Assembly: GCA_025808875.1 (NCBI GenBank)
Contig: CP075528.1
Location: 930,001 to 994,000, forward strand
DNA: 64,000 nt
Source: Enhydrobacter sp.
GTDB taxonomy: Bacteria > Pseudomonadota > Alphaproteobacteria > Reyranellales > Reyranellaceae
Reading direction: 5' to 3'
The position numbers were made by a program, and so were the translations under genes. The notes under the pieces are model-generated. The model did no database searches, had not been told where the DNA came from, and saw only the letters and a list, made by a program, of their open reading frames with translations. This document shows positions 49,880 through 59,282 of the stretch, piece by piece (position 1 is the first letter of the stretch; every line of letters starts with the position of its first letter).

Positions 49880-50917
49880 TCAGTTGAGCCGCGCCGCCTT
49901 TGCCATCACCTCGATCGCCTCGGGCTGGCGCGAGCGGACGCTGAGCGAATCGGCGCCGCTGTCCTGCCAGGCACGATAGCGTTCGATGATGCGCGCCGGC
50001 GGCCCGATCAGCGACTTGAGGTCGACCCACTCGTCGGGCACGGCGGCGATCGCCTCGTCCTTGTGCTTGGCGAGGTAGAGCTCCTGGATGCGCCTGGCGG
50101 CGTCGCCGAAGCCGCGGCGCACCATGATGTCGTTGTGGAAGTTCTTGGTTTTGTGGCCCATGCCGCCGACATAGAGCGCTACCTCGGGCTTCAGCCGCTG
50201 CAGCGCCGCCTTCACGTCATTGTCCACCTCGACATGGACCGAGGCCTGGATCGCGAAGTTGTGGAAGCCCTTGCCGTTGCCCGCCCGACGAAAGCCCTCT
50301 TCGAGCCACGGTCTGTACTCATTCATCGCTCCGGGCACGAAGCCCATGGGAAGCCAACCATCGGCGATCTCGGCCGTGAGCTTGACTGTGGTCTCGCTTC
50401 CTGTGGCGAGATAGATCGGAATGCGAGGATTCATGTGCAGGATCGACTTGAGCGGCTTGGCGAGGCCGGCCGATCCCGGCCCGGAGTAGGGCAGCGCGAT
50501 CTCCTTGCCGTCGTGCGTCACGGGCGCTTCGCGCGCGAAGATCTTGCGCATGATCGCGACGTAATCCTTCATGCGGTAGTAGGGACGGCCCCAGGGCTGG
50601 CCGTACCAGCCTTCGACGATTTGCGGGCCCGACACGCCGAGGCCTGCGATGAAGCGACCGCCGCCGGCCATGGCGTCGACCGTAGCGGCCGACATGGCGG
50701 CGTTCGCGGGCGTGCGTGCGGCGAGCTGCATGATTCCGGTGCCGAGCCTGATGCGGGTGGTGAGGGCGGCGATGTAGGCGAGCGGCGTGACGGCGTCCGA
50801 GCCGTAGGCCTCGGCCGTCCAGACCGAATCGTAGCCCAGCTCCTCGGCGCGCTGGATCAGCTTCACCGGAATGTCGAGATGCGCGCGCGAGTAGCCGATC
50901 GCCAGGCCGAGCTTCAT
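49880..50917 (-). CDS. LLM-class flavin-dependent oxidoreductase
   Basis: 345 residues of the luciferase-like monooxygenase/F420 superfamily: MKLGLAIGYSRAHLDIPVKLIQRAEELGYDSVWTAEAYGSDAVTPLAYIAALTTRIRLGTGIMQLAARTPA and GRFIAGLGVSGPQIVEGWYGQPW. Uses reduced flavin or F420; substrate unknown. Follows the PotI-type permease gene by 9 bases, so it is likely the last gene of that leftward operon. Convergent with the degenerate ATPase gene. Confidence 0.87.
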   Translation of the reverse strand: MKLGLAIGYSRAHLDIPVKLIQRAEELGYDSVWTAEAYGSDAVTPLAYIAALTTRIRLGTGIMQLAARTPANAAMSAATVDAMAGGGRFIAGLGVSGPQIVEGWYGQPWGRPYYRMKDYVAIMRKIFAREAPVTHDGKEIALPYSGPGSAGLAKPLKSILHMNPRIPIYLATGSETTVKLTAEIADGWLPMGFVPGAMNEYRPWLEEGFRRAGNGKGFHNFAIQASVHVEVDNDVKAALQRLKPEVALYVGGMGHKTKNFHNDIMVRRGFGDAARRIQELYLAKHKDEAIAAVPDEWVDLKSLIGPPARIIERYRAWQDSGADSLSVRSRQPEAIEVMAKAARLN

Positions 50918-50926
50918 GCCGTTCCC

Positions 50927-51715
50927 CTATGTCTTTCGCCGTGTCATCCAGCCGGAGAGGATAAGGGCTGAGGCCGCCACCGCCACCACGATCGTGCCCA
51001 GCACGTTGATCTGCGGGTCGACGCCGAGCCGCACGCTGGAATAGACCCGCATCGGCAGGGTCTGCGATTGCGCGCCGGCGACGAACTGGGTGAGGACCAG
51101 GTCGTCGAGCGACAGGGTGAAAGCGAGCAGCCAGCCCGAGATCACCGCCGGAGCGATCAACGGCAGGGTGATGGTGCGGAAGGTGACCCACGGCGTGGCG
51201 CCGAGATCCATGGCCGCCTCTTCGAGTGAACGGTCGAAGTCGGCCAGCCGGGCCTGGACGACGATGGCCACGAAAGCGAGCGAGAAGGTGGTGTGGGCGA
51301 CGACGATGGTCAGGAAACCGCGGTCGAGCGCGAACAGGAACCGGTCGACGCCGACGAACAGCAGCAACAGGGAGATGCCCATGACGACCTCGGGCATGAC
51401 CATGGGGGCCACGACCAGCGCGCCGAAGAGAGCACGGCCGGAAAACCTGGCCCGCGCGAGCACGTAGCCGGCCGCTAGCCCCAGCACCGCCGCGAGGGTG
51501 GCGCTCACGCAGGCGATCCGCAGCGACAGCCAGGCCGCCGACAGCATCGCGTCATTGGCCAGCAATGCCGACCACCACTTGGTGGAGAATCCCGCCCAAA
51601 CCGTGACCAGGCGCGATTCGTTGAACGAATAGACGATGACCAGCGCGATCGGCAGGTAGAGGAACGCGTAGCCGAAGGCGAGAATTGAGAAAGCGAACCG
51701 CGCCCGGCCGGTCAC
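50927..51715 (-). CDS. Spermidine/putrescine-type ABC permease (PotC/PotI family)
   Basis: 262 residues, six helices, with FAFSILAFGYAFLYLPIALVIVYSFNESR at the start and the EAA coupling loop EEAAMDLGATPWVTFRTITLPLIAPAV. GTG start overlapping the TGA of the PotH-type gene (GTGA). Confidence 0.9.
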   Translation of the reverse strand: MTGRARFAFSILAFGYAFLYLPIALVIVYSFNESRLVTVWAGFSTKWWSALLANDAMLSAAWLSLRIACVSATLAAVLGLAAGYVLARARFSGRALFGALVVAPMVMPEVVMGISLLLLFVGVDRFLFALDRGFLTIVVAHTTFSLAFVAIVVQARLADFDRSLEEAAMDLGATPWVTFRTITLPLIAPAVISGWLLAFTLSLDDLVLTQFVAGAQSQTLPMRVYSSVRLGVDPQINVLGTIVVAVAASALILSGWMTRRKT

Positions 51716-52551
51716 CGGTGTCGCTCCGGGTTTGGCGCCTGCTGGCGCTGGAACAAGACGATCGGACCGACCAGCAGAGCGAGCAGGCCGATCGCCACCG
51801 CCGACGCGAGCGGCCAGTCGGCATTGGTGAAGAACTCGTCCCACAACACCTTGCCGATCATCAAAGTCTCGGTGCCGCCCAGGAGATCGGGGATGACGAA
51901 TTCGCCGATCGACGGAATGAATACCAATAGGCAGCCCGCGACGATGCCGGGCACCGACAACGGCAGAGTCACCGTGAGAAAGGCCTCGAGCGGCCGCGCG
52001 CCGAGATCCGCCGCCGCCTCGAGCAGGCTCCGGTCGAGTTTCTCCAGCGTTGCATAGAGCGGCAGCACCATGAACGGCAGGTAGGCGTAGACGATGCCGA
52101 GATGGACGGCCCATTCTGTGCCTATGATGGAGCCAGGCGATTCGGCGACCCCGCTCCAACGCAAAAACTGGTTGAGGATGCCGTTCTCGGCCAGCAGCCC
52201 CATCCAGGCGTAGACGCGGATCAGGAACGACGTCCAGAACGGCAGGATGACAAGCATCAGCAGGAGCGGCCGGCGGCGTGGCGCGGCGCGGCTGATGGCA
52301 TATGCCATGGGATAGCCGAGCATCAAGGCCAGCAGGGTCGAGGTCGCGGCAATGCGCAGCGAACTCAGCCAGGCCGCGACGTAGAGATCGTCACCGAACA
52401 GCAGCCGGTAGTTCCCGAGGTCAAAGCCCAGATCGAACGGCGGGACCGATTCGAACGACGACGTGCCGAGCGATATGGCGAGCACGACGGCGAACGGCAG
52501 CAGGAAGAAGAGGATTAGCCAGGCGTAAGGCAGCAACAGGACGGCGCGCAT
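51712..52551 (-). CDS. Spermidine/putrescine-type ABC permease (PotB/PotH family)
   Basis: 279 residues with six helices; family signs are LPYAWLILFFLLPFAVVLAIS, NYRLLFGD, LVILPFWTSFLIRVYAWMGLL and the coupling loop EAAADLGARPLEAFLTVTLPLSVPGIV. ATG lies 4 bases after the stop of the ATPase gene. Confidence 0.9.
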   Translation of the reverse strand: MRAVLLLPYAWLILFFLLPFAVVLAISLGTSSFESVPPFDLGFDLGNYRLLFGDDLYVAAWLSSLRIAATSTLLALMLGYPMAYAISRAAPRRRPLLLMLVILPFWTSFLIRVYAWMGLLAENGILNQFLRWSGVAESPGSIIGTEWAVHLGIVYAYLPFMVLPLYATLEKLDRSLLEAAADLGARPLEAFLTVTLPLSVPGIVAGCLLVFIPSIGEFVIPDLLGGTETLMIGKVLWDEFFTNADWPLASAVAIGLLALLVGPIVLFQRQQAPNPERHR

Positions 52552-52555
52552 GGCG

Positions 52556-53551
52556 TCACTCCACGAGCGGCTGTCCGGACTCGTCCGACCACGCGAGCCA
52601 GGCCTGGTCGCCGCGCCGGAAGGGCGGTGGGCCGCTGCGCCGCACGTTGGTCGTTGAAACCCGCAGGACGCCCTTCTCCGCCGTCTCGACGCGATAGAGC
52701 GAGCGATCGCCCTCGTAGGCGACGTCGACGATCTCACCGCGGACGACGTGGTCGGCCGTCGGCCGTTCGGCGGAGAGCGCGATCTTCTCCGGTCGCAGCG
52801 CCATCCAGCGGCCCGGCGCGACGTCGAGGATATTGGCGATGCCGATAAAGTCCGCGACGAAGCGATTGGCCGGACGTTCGTAGAGATCCTGCGAGGTGCC
52901 GGTCTGGACGATGCGCCCGGCATCCATCACGGCGAGCCGGCTCGCCATCGACATCGCCTCTTCCTGGTCGTGCGTGACCACGATGAAGGTGAGGCCGAGC
53001 TGCTCTTGCAGGCGGACCAGCTCGAATCGCGTGCCCTCGCGCAGCTTGCGGTCGAGCGCCGCCAGAGGTTCGTCGAGCAGCAGCAGCTTGGGCCGCTTGA
53101 TCAGGGCGCGGGCCAGCGCCACGCGCTGGCGCTGGCCGCCCGAGAGTTGGGCCGGCCGTCGCGCCGCGTAGTCCTGCATCTGCACCAGGCCGAGAGCGTC
53201 GGCGACGCGCCGGTCGATCTCGTTCCGCGCCACGCCTTCGCGGCGCAGGCCGTAGCCGACATTGGCCGCGACATCCATATGCGGGAAGAGGGCATAGGAC
53301 TGGAACATCATGTTGACGGGGCGCAGATAAGGCGGCACGTCCGTCACGTCGCGACCGTCGATCAGGATGCGTCCGGTGTCGGGAGTCTCGAAGCCCGCCA
53401 GCAGACGCAGCAGCGTGGTCTTGCCGCAGCCGGAACCGCCCAGCAGGGCGAACAGTTCGCCGCGTTCTACCGCGAGGTCGACGCCGTCGACCGCCGCGAT
53501 CGCGCCGAAGCGCTTCACCAGGCCGCGCGTCTCGACGATCAGTCCGCTCAC
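52556..53551 (-). CDS. Spermidine/putrescine-type ABC ATPase (PotA/PotG family)
   Basis: 331 residues: Walker A GGSGCGKTTLLR, Q-loop NMMFQSYALFPHM, signature LSGGQRQRVALARAL, Walker B LLLLDEPLAALD, switch His VTHDQEEAM and a C-terminal TOBE domain (MALRPEKIAL onward). GTG start overlaps the PotF-type gene stop by 4 bases. Confidence 0.92.
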   Translation of the reverse strand: MSGLIVETRGLVKRFGAIAAVDGVDLAVERGELFALLGGSGCGKTTLLRLLAGFETPDTGRILIDGRDVTDVPPYLRPVNMMFQSYALFPHMDVAANVGYGLRREGVARNEIDRRVADALGLVQMQDYAARRPAQLSGGQRQRVALARALIKRPKLLLLDEPLAALDRKLREGTRFELVRLQEQLGLTFIVVTHDQEEAMSMASRLAVMDAGRIVQTGTSQDLYERPANRFVADFIGIANILDVAPGRWMALRPEKIALSAERPTADHVVRGEIVDVAYEGDRSLYRVETAEKGVLRVSTTNVRRSGPPPFRRGDQAWLAWSDESGQPLVE

Positions 53552-54627
53552 CGGCCGGTCTTGATCGACGTCCAGAGGCGGGTGCGTTCGCGAATCTGCT
53601 CGGATGTCCCCGGAGTGATGGTGTAGAACTTCGCCCGGTCGTCCTGATTGGGATAGATCAGCGGATTGTCCGCGATCGACTTGTCGAGGAGCGCGGTTGC
53701 CGGCAGGTTGGCATTGGCGTACCCGGTCACCTCGCTCGACGCTGCCGCGACCTTGGGGTCGAGCATGAAGTCGATAAAGCGATGGGCGGCGTCGGGATTG
53801 GGGGCATCCTTGGGGATCGCTGCCACATCGATCCAGACCATCGAGCCCTGGTTCGGGATCCGGTAGGCGATCTCGCGGCCACCGGCCTTTTCGGCACGGT
53901 CGCGCGCCTGAAGGATGTCGCCCGAGTACCCGAAGGCGAGACAGATGTTTCCGCTCGCCAACGCATTGATGTACTCCGACGAATGGAACTTGCGAATGTA
54001 GGGGCGGATGGCCTGCAGCACCTTGCCGGCCTTCTCGAGATTCGCGGGGTCCTTGGAATCGGGATTGAGCAGAAGGTATTTGAGCGCCGCCGGGATCACG
54101 TCGGTGGCACTGTCCAGCACCATCACGCCGCAGTCCCGGAAACGCGAGACGATGGCCGGATCGAAGATCATGGCGAGTGAATCGACTGGCGCGTTGGGCA
54201 TGCGCTTCCTGATCTCGGCGACATTGTAACCGATGCCGATCGTGCCCCACATCCACGGCACGCCATGGACGTTGCCCGGATCGTACTTGGCCAGCGATTC
54301 CAGGACCTTGGGATCGAGGTTCTTCCAGTTCGTGAGCTTGCTGCGGTCGAGAGGGTGGTAGAGGCCGGTCGCGAGCTGGCGCACGAAGAAGGGCGAGGCG
54401 GTCGGGACGACGACGTCGTAGCCCGAGCGGCCGGCACGCAGCTTGGCGTCGAGGATTTCGTTGCTGTCGTAGGTCGTGTAGTTGACCTTGATGCCGGCTT
54501 CCGACTCGAACCGCTTGAGTTCGTCCTCGGCAATGTAGTCGGACCAGTTGTAGACGTTGACCTGGCCCTGGGCGAACGCGGGCGTGGTCACGAGGGTGAG
54601 CAGGCAGGCAAGGGCGCTGAGACGCAT
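53548..54627 (-). CDS. Polyamine-type ABC substrate-binding protein (PotD/PotF family)
   Basis: 359 residues with signal peptide MRLSALACLLTLVTTPAFAQ and the PotD/PotF opening VNVYNWSDYIAEDELKRFESEAGIKVNYTTYDSNE, plus YDVVVPTASPFFVRQL and VPWMWGTIGIGYN. ATG at 54627 is preferred to an in-frame GTG nine bases earlier because GGAG lies before it at a normal distance. It starts 15 bases after the stop of the upstream LivF-type gene, so the two importers may share a transcript. Polyamine specificity is inferred from family. Confidence 0.88.
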   Translation of the reverse strand: MRLSALACLLTLVTTPAFAQGQVNVYNWSDYIAEDELKRFESEAGIKVNYTTYDSNEILDAKLRAGRSGYDVVVPTASPFFVRQLATGLYHPLDRSKLTNWKNLDPKVLESLAKYDPGNVHGVPWMWGTIGIGYNVAEIRKRMPNAPVDSLAMIFDPAIVSRFRDCGVMVLDSATDVIPAALKYLLLNPDSKDPANLEKAGKVLQAIRPYIRKFHSSEYINALASGNICLAFGYSGDILQARDRAEKAGGREIAYRIPNQGSMVWIDVAAIPKDAPNPDAAHRFIDFMLDPKVAAASSEVTGYANANLPATALLDKSIADNPLIYPNQDDRAKFYTITPGTSEQIRERTRLWTSIKTGR

Positions 54628-54642
54628 CGACGGCACTCCGGA

Positions 54643-55344
54643 TCAGACGCCAAGATATCGGCGTTGAAGGTCACTGTCGCGGGCCAGGGCGCCGGAAGTT
54701 CCGGTCCAGACGACGCGGCCTTTTTCGACGATGTGATGGCGGTCGGCAAGGGCGAGAAGCGGCCCGAGGTTCTTGTCGATCAGCAGGATCGCCTGGCCCT
54801 CGGCCTTGAGGCGCCCCAGGCACGACCATATCTCCTGTCGAATCAACGGCGCCAGTCCTTCGGTGGCTTCGTCGAGAATCAACAGTTTCGGATTGGTCAT
54901 CAGCGCGCGGCCGATCGCCAGCATCTGCTGCTCGCCCCCCGACAGCTGGTTGCCGCGGTTGCCCTGTCTCTCGGAGAGCCGGGGAAAGAAGGCGAAGGCG
55001 CGCTCCAGGGTCCACGGGTTGGCGCGGTTGTCGCGATTGGCTGCTGCTGCCAGCAGGTTCTCGCGGACCGACAAATTGGGAAAGATCTGCCGACCTTCCG
55101 GCACGAGGCCGAGTCCGAGTCGGGCCATGCGGAAGGACGGCAACCTCTCGGCCCGGCGGCCTTCGAATTCGATGGCACCCCGCCGCTGCGGCAACAGACC
55201 CATGACAGCGCTGACCGTGGTCGTCTTGCCCATGCCGTTGCGGCCCATCAACGTGACCACCTCACCGGCATCGACCGAGAGTTCCATCCCGAACAGGGCC
55301 TGACTGGCGCCATAGAAGGCTTCGAGCTCGCGCACGCGAAGCAT
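54643..55344 (-). CDS. Liv-type ABC ATPase (LivF family), benzoate cluster
   Basis: 233 residues with Walker A GRNGMGKTTTVS, GLVPEGRQIFPNLSVRENL, signature LSGGEQQMLAIGRAL and Walker B LLILDEATEGL. The switch residue is Asn (LIDKNLGPLL), slightly unusual even for LivF proteins. Starts one base into the LivG stop. Probable component of an aromatic-acid importer, by position after bclA. Confidence 0.9.
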   Translation of the reverse strand: MLRVRELEAFYGASQALFGMELSVDAGEVVTLMGRNGMGKTTTVSAVMGLLPQRRGAIEFEGRRAERLPSFRMARLGLGLVPEGRQIFPNLSVRENLLAAAANRDNRANPWTLERAFAFFPRLSERQGNRGNQLSGGEQQMLAIGRALMTNPKLLILDEATEGLAPLIRQEIWSCLGRLKAEGQAILLIDKNLGPLLALADRHHIVEKGRVVWTGTSGALARDSDLQRRYLGV

Positions 55345-56096
55345 CAGCCCGCCTCCTCGCCGAGATAGGCCTCGCGCACGGCAGGGTCGGAGCGAATCTC
55401 CTCGGGCGACCCGCTGGCGATGGCGCGGCCATAGACCAGCACCGTCACGCGATCAGCCAGAGCGAAGACGGCATCCATGTCGTGCTCGATCAGCAGGATG
55501 GCGCGCTTGCCCTTGAATTCGCGCAGGAAAGAGACCATGCGGTGCGATTCCTCGACGCCCATCCCCGCTGTCGGCTCGTCCAGCAGCAGCAGCCGCGGGT
55601 CTCCGGCAAGCGCCATGGCGATCTCGAGCTGGCGCTGCTCTCCATGACTTAGCTCGGCTGCGAGACTGCCGGCGCGAGAGCCGAGCCCAACCGCCTCGAG
55701 GCCGCGCAACGCCGGCTCCCGCAGGCTGCGCTCGGCGCGTGCGTCGCGCAGGAAACGAAAGGAGTGGCCAGCGTGCGCCTGGACGGCCAGGGCCACGTTG
55801 TCGAGCGCCGTGAAGTCGCGCAACACAGCCGTGATCTGGAACGAGCGCGCGAGACCGAGGCGTACCCTTGCATGGGTCGGCAGGCGGGTGACGTCTCGGC
55901 CGGCGAAGCGAATGGACCCCGAATCCGGCCGCAGAATGCCGGTGAGCTGGCTTACCAGGGTAGTCTTGCCGGCGCCGTTGGGTCCTATCAAGGCGTGAAT
56001 TTCCCCTTCACGCACGTCGATTGATACCGAATCGGTGGCGACCAGACCGCCGAAGCGCTTGACCAGACGGTCCGTGGCAAGCAGCGGTTCAGCCAC
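55344..56096 (-). CDS. Liv-type ABC ATPase (LivG family), benzoate cluster
   Basis: 250 residues with Walker A GPNGAGKTTLVS, Q-loop RSFQITAVL, signature LSHGEQRQLEIAMAL, Walker B LLLLDEPTAGM and switch His LIEHDMDAVF. Overlaps the LivM-type gene by 8 bases. Confidence 0.9.
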   Translation of the reverse strand: MAEPLLATDRLVKRFGGLVATDSVSIDVREGEIHALIGPNGAGKTTLVSQLTGILRPDSGSIRFAGRDVTRLPTHARVRLGLARSFQITAVLRDFTALDNVALAVQAHAGHSFRFLRDARAERSLREPALRGLEAVGLGSRAGSLAAELSHGEQRQLEIAMALAGDPRLLLLDEPTAGMGVEESHRMVSFLREFKGKRAILLIEHDMDAVFALADRVTVLVYGRAIASGSPEEIRSDPAVREAYLGEEAG

Positions 56097-57042
56097 GGCG
56101 GCGCCCCAACAGGGAGTCGATGCCGCCGCGCGCGTAGAGCGCGATCAGCACCAGCATGGGTCCGAAGACGATTTGCCAGTACTCGCCCCAGCCATGACCG
56201 ATCAGGTCCATCAGCGGCTTGAGCGATTCCTCGACGACGAAGAAGGCGATGGTGCCCCACAGCGGCCCGAACAGCGTGCCCATGCCGCCCAGTACGACGA
56301 TGACGATCAGGTCACCCGACTTCACCCATGACATCATCGCGGGCGAGATATAGGCGCCCTCGTTGGCGAGCAGGATGCCGGCGAGGCCGCCGAAGGCGCC
56401 GGCGATCACGAAGGCGACCAGCCGGTATTGGAACACGGGGAAGCCGAGAGCTGTCATGCGCAGATCGTTCGACTTGGCGCCGCGGATGACCAAGCCGAAG
56501 CGAGAGTTGGAGAAGCGATGGCAGAACCAGAGCGTGATGCACAACAGCGCGAAGCACAGCCAGTAGAACGAAGACTTGTCACGCAGGTCGATGACTCCGG
56601 GAAAGCGGCTGCGGCTGATGTTGAGGCCATCGTCCGCACCATATTCCGACAGTCCTGCCGAGACGTAGAAGACGAGTTGTGCGAAGGCCAGCGTGATCAT
56701 GATGAAGTAGAGGCCGCGCGTGCGCAGCGACAGGGCGCCGACCACGGCGGCCCACGCCGCCGCGGCGAGGACGGCGAGCGGCCACTGTATCCACCCGATG
56801 TTCGTGCCGTGGTGCGCCAATATGCCGACCGTGTAGCCGCCGATGCCGAAGAACACGGCATGGCCGAAGCTCACCATGCCGCCGTAACCCAAGATCATGT
56901 TGAGGCTGACCGCGGCGATCGACCAGATGACGACCCGGGTGGCGATCGACAGGATGTAGCGCTGATCGAAGGCCTCGGTGAGCAGGGGCAACACGGCTAG
57001 TCCCATCAGCACCGTGCCCGCGGCGAGGGCGCGAGGTGTCAC
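56089..57042 (-). CDS. Liv-type ABC permease (LivM family), benzoate cluster
   Basis: 317 residues with about nine helices, including SLNMILGYGGMVSFGHAVFFGIGGYTVGIL and SRFGLVIRGAKSNDLRMTALGFPVFQYRLVAFVIAGAFGGLAGIL. The GTG at 57042 is chosen because it overlaps the LivH-type stop (GTGA), like other junctions here; an in-frame GTG at 57075 is possible. Confidence 0.9.
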   Translation of the reverse strand: MTPRALAAGTVLMGLAVLPLLTEAFDQRYILSIATRVVIWSIAAVSLNMILGYGGMVSFGHAVFFGIGGYTVGILAHHGTNIGWIQWPLAVLAAAAWAAVVGALSLRTRGLYFIMITLAFAQLVFYVSAGLSEYGADDGLNISRSRFPGVIDLRDKSSFYWLCFALLCITLWFCHRFSNSRFGLVIRGAKSNDLRMTALGFPVFQYRLVAFVIAGAFGGLAGILLANEGAYISPAMMSWVKSGDLIVIVVLGGMGTLFGPLWGTIAFFVVEESLKPLMDLIGHGWGEYWQIVFGPMLVLIALYARGGIDSLLGRRRG

Positions 57043-57953
57043 GACCGTTGCCCGAACAGGCCGGTCGGCCGCCACACCAGCACGCCGGCCATGACGATGT
57101 AGACCAGGACCTGCGAGATCGCCGGCGCGGCGGTCGAGGCGGCATTGGCGCTGAGGAAGGTCTTGAGCAGATCGGGGAGGAAGGCGCGCCCGACGATGTC
57201 GATCTGCCCGACTACAAGGGCAGCGACGAAGGCGCCCTTGATCGAGCCGATGCCGCCGATGACGATGATGACGAAGGCGAGGATCAGGATGTCGTCACCC
57301 ATCCCGATCTTGACCGACGAGATCGGAGCGGCCATCAGGCCGGCGAGACCGGCAAAAGCGGCGCCGAGCCCGAACACCAGCGTGAAGAGCAGCTCGATGT
57401 TGATGCCGAGGGCCGCGATCATGCGGCGGTTCGAGGCGCCGGCCCGGATCAGCATGCCGACGCGCGTGCGTGCCACCAGCCAAGCCAGGATGATCGCCAC
57501 CGCCGCGCCTACCACGATCAGGGCGAATCGGTAGGCTGGATAGAGCATGCCGGGCATGATCTCGATCGTATGGGCGAGGAACGGCGGCACGGCGATGCTC
57601 TGGCCGGCCGGACCCCACACCGCTCGCACGAGCTCGTTGAAGAAGAGGATGAGCCCGAACGTCGCCAGCACCTGGTCGAGGTGATCGCGGGCATAGAGCC
57701 GTCGCGCCACCACCATCTCGACGACGATGCCGAGCAGGAAGGCAGCGGGCAGTGCGAGCAACGCGCCGAGCACGAACGAATCGGTCCAGCCGATCAACGT
57801 CCAGGCGAAATAGGCACCCATCATGTAGAGAGAACCGTGCGCCAGGTTGACCAGGTCCATGATGCCGAAGGTCAGCGTCAGGCCGGCGGCGAGCAGGAAC
57901 ATCAGCAGTCCAAGCTGCAGGCCGTTCAGCATCTGGATGAGAAAGTATTCCAC
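57039..57953 (-). CDS. Liv-type ABC permease (LivH family), benzoate cluster
   Basis: 304 residues: MEYFLIQMLNGLQLGLLMFLLAAGLTLTFGIMDLVNLAHGSLYMMGAYFAW is the classic LivH start; IRAGASNRRMIAALGINIELLFTLVFGLGAAFAGLAGL is the coupling region. Separated from the binding-protein gene by 105 bases holding a long imperfect palindrome. Confidence 0.92.
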   Translation of the reverse strand: MEYFLIQMLNGLQLGLLMFLLAAGLTLTFGIMDLVNLAHGSLYMMGAYFAWTLIGWTDSFVLGALLALPAAFLLGIVVEMVVARRLYARDHLDQVLATFGLILFFNELVRAVWGPAGQSIAVPPFLAHTIEIMPGMLYPAYRFALIVVGAAVAIILAWLVARTRVGMLIRAGASNRRMIAALGINIELLFTLVFGLGAAFAGLAGLMAAPISSVKIGMGDDILILAFVIIVIGGIGSIKGAFVAALVVGQIDIVGRAFLPDLLKTFLSANAASTAAPAISQVLVYIVMAGVLVWRPTGLFGQRS

Positions 57954-57983
57954 GTTCCGTCAGTCAAAGGACGATCTGACATG

Positions 57984-58037
57984 CCGAGCGTGGCGAGGGA
58001 TCTTTCCCGGCAGGGCAAGATCCCTCGTTTCGTTCGG
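57984..58037. repeat. Long imperfect palindrome between binding-protein and permease genes
   Basis: Two 21-base arms (57984-58004 and 58017-58037) flank a 12-base loop. The inner part is perfect: GAGGGATCTT pairs with AAGATCCCTC; the outer part, CCGAGCGTGGC against GTTTCGTTCGG, pairs with some mismatches. In the leader of livH this RNA hairpin could protect the upstream binding-protein message from 3' decay or act as a partial terminator. Similar palindromes are common intergenic repeats in proteobacteria, so it may be one member of a dispersed family. Confidence 0.65.
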
Positions 58038-58058
58038 GCTGATACCGGTGCGCCGGTG

Positions 58059-59237
58059 TCACTTCATCGGGCACTTCTCGTAGAACGAGTCCTTGCCGTC
58101 CTTGACCGCGGTGGCAATGGTCTTGACGGTCATCATGCCCTCGGCGTCCTTCACCGTCTCCTGAATGTAGAAGTTCTGGATCGGGAACTGGTTGGTGTTG
58201 AACTTGAAGCCGCCGCGCAGCGACTTGAAGTTGGCCTTCTTGAGCTCGGCGCGCACCTTGTTCTTGTCCGAAAGGTCGCCCTTCAGAGCGTCGGCCGCCG
58301 ATGCCATCAGCATGATGGCATCGTAGCTCTGCGCGCCGTAGAATGACGGGTAGACCTTGTGCTTGGCCTTGAAGTCGGCAACATAGCGCTTGTTCTGCTC
58401 GTTCGGCAGGTCGTTCACCCATTCCTGGGCGCCGAGAGTCCCGAGCGCCAACTCGCCCTGCTGCGGCAGGGTTATCGCGTCGATCGAGAACACCTGATAG
58501 AGCGGAATCTTGCCCTTGAGGCCCGACTGCGCGTACTGTTTCAGGAACTGCACGCCGTGCGCGCCGGGGTAGAAGATGAAGATGCCGTCCGGCTTGACGG
58601 CGCCGATCTTGGCGAGCTCGGCCGAAAAGTCCAATCCGTCGGGCCACTTGGTGTAGTCCTCGCCCACGATCTTACCCTTGAAGGTGCGCTTGACTCCCGC
58701 CGCCATGTCCTTGCCGGCGGCATAGTTGGGCGCCATCACGTAGAGGCTCTTCACGCCCTTCTGGTTCAGGTATTCGCCCATCGCCATCGGCGTCTGGTCG
58801 TTTTGCCACGAGGTCGAGAAGAAGTTCTTGTTGCAGAGATCGCCCGCGATCTGCGAGGGCCCGGCGTTGGCGCCGATCAGGATGGTATCGCCTTCCTCGA
58901 CCACGGTCTTGAGCGAAGCCAGCAGCACGTTCGACCAGATGTAGCCCGAAACGAAGTTCACCTTGTCCTGCTGGACGAGCTTCTCGGAGCGCGCCTTGCC
59001 GACATCGGGCTTGAACTGGTCGTCCTCATAGATGATCTCGAACGGCTTGCCGCCCATCTTCCCGCCGAGATGCTCCTTGGCGAGCTCGACCGAGCGGCGC
59101 ATGTCCTCGCCGATCACGGCCTGCGGTCCCGAGAAAGTGCTGATGAAGCCGATCTTGATGGTTTGCTGCGCCATCGCCGGCTGCAGTCCGAACGCCAGAG
59201 CGGCGATCGTTGCGATGCCAAACAATATCCTGGTCAT
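58059..59237 (-). CDS. Liv-type ABC substrate-binding protein, benzoate cluster
   Basis: 392 residues with signal peptide MTRILFGIATIAALAFGLQPAMAQ and a type I periplasmic-binding fold (QTIKIGFISTFSGPQAVIGEDMRRSVELAKEHLGGKMGGKPFEIIYEDDQ). ATG at 59237 has GGGAG eight bases before it; an in-frame GTG lies nine bases further upstream. Located 45 bases after bclA, it is the likely receptor for benzoate or a related aromatic acid. Confidence 0.88.
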   Translation of the reverse strand: MTRILFGIATIAALAFGLQPAMAQQTIKIGFISTFSGPQAVIGEDMRRSVELAKEHLGGKMGGKPFEIIYEDDQFKPDVGKARSEKLVQQDKVNFVSGYIWSNVLLASLKTVVEEGDTILIGANAGPSQIAGDLCNKNFFSTSWQNDQTPMAMGEYLNQKGVKSLYVMAPNYAAGKDMAAGVKRTFKGKIVGEDYTKWPDGLDFSAELAKIGAVKPDGIFIFYPGAHGVQFLKQYAQSGLKGKIPLYQVFSIDAITLPQQGELALGTLGAQEWVNDLPNEQNKRYVADFKAKHKVYPSFYGAQSYDAIMLMASAADALKGDLSDKNKVRAELKKANFKSLRGGFKFNTNQFPIQNFYIQETVKDAEGMMTVKTIATAVKDGKDSFYEKCPMK

Positions 59238-59282
59238 GAGCCCCACTCCCTGTTCACGTTGCCGTATAGAAGCTGAAAACGC

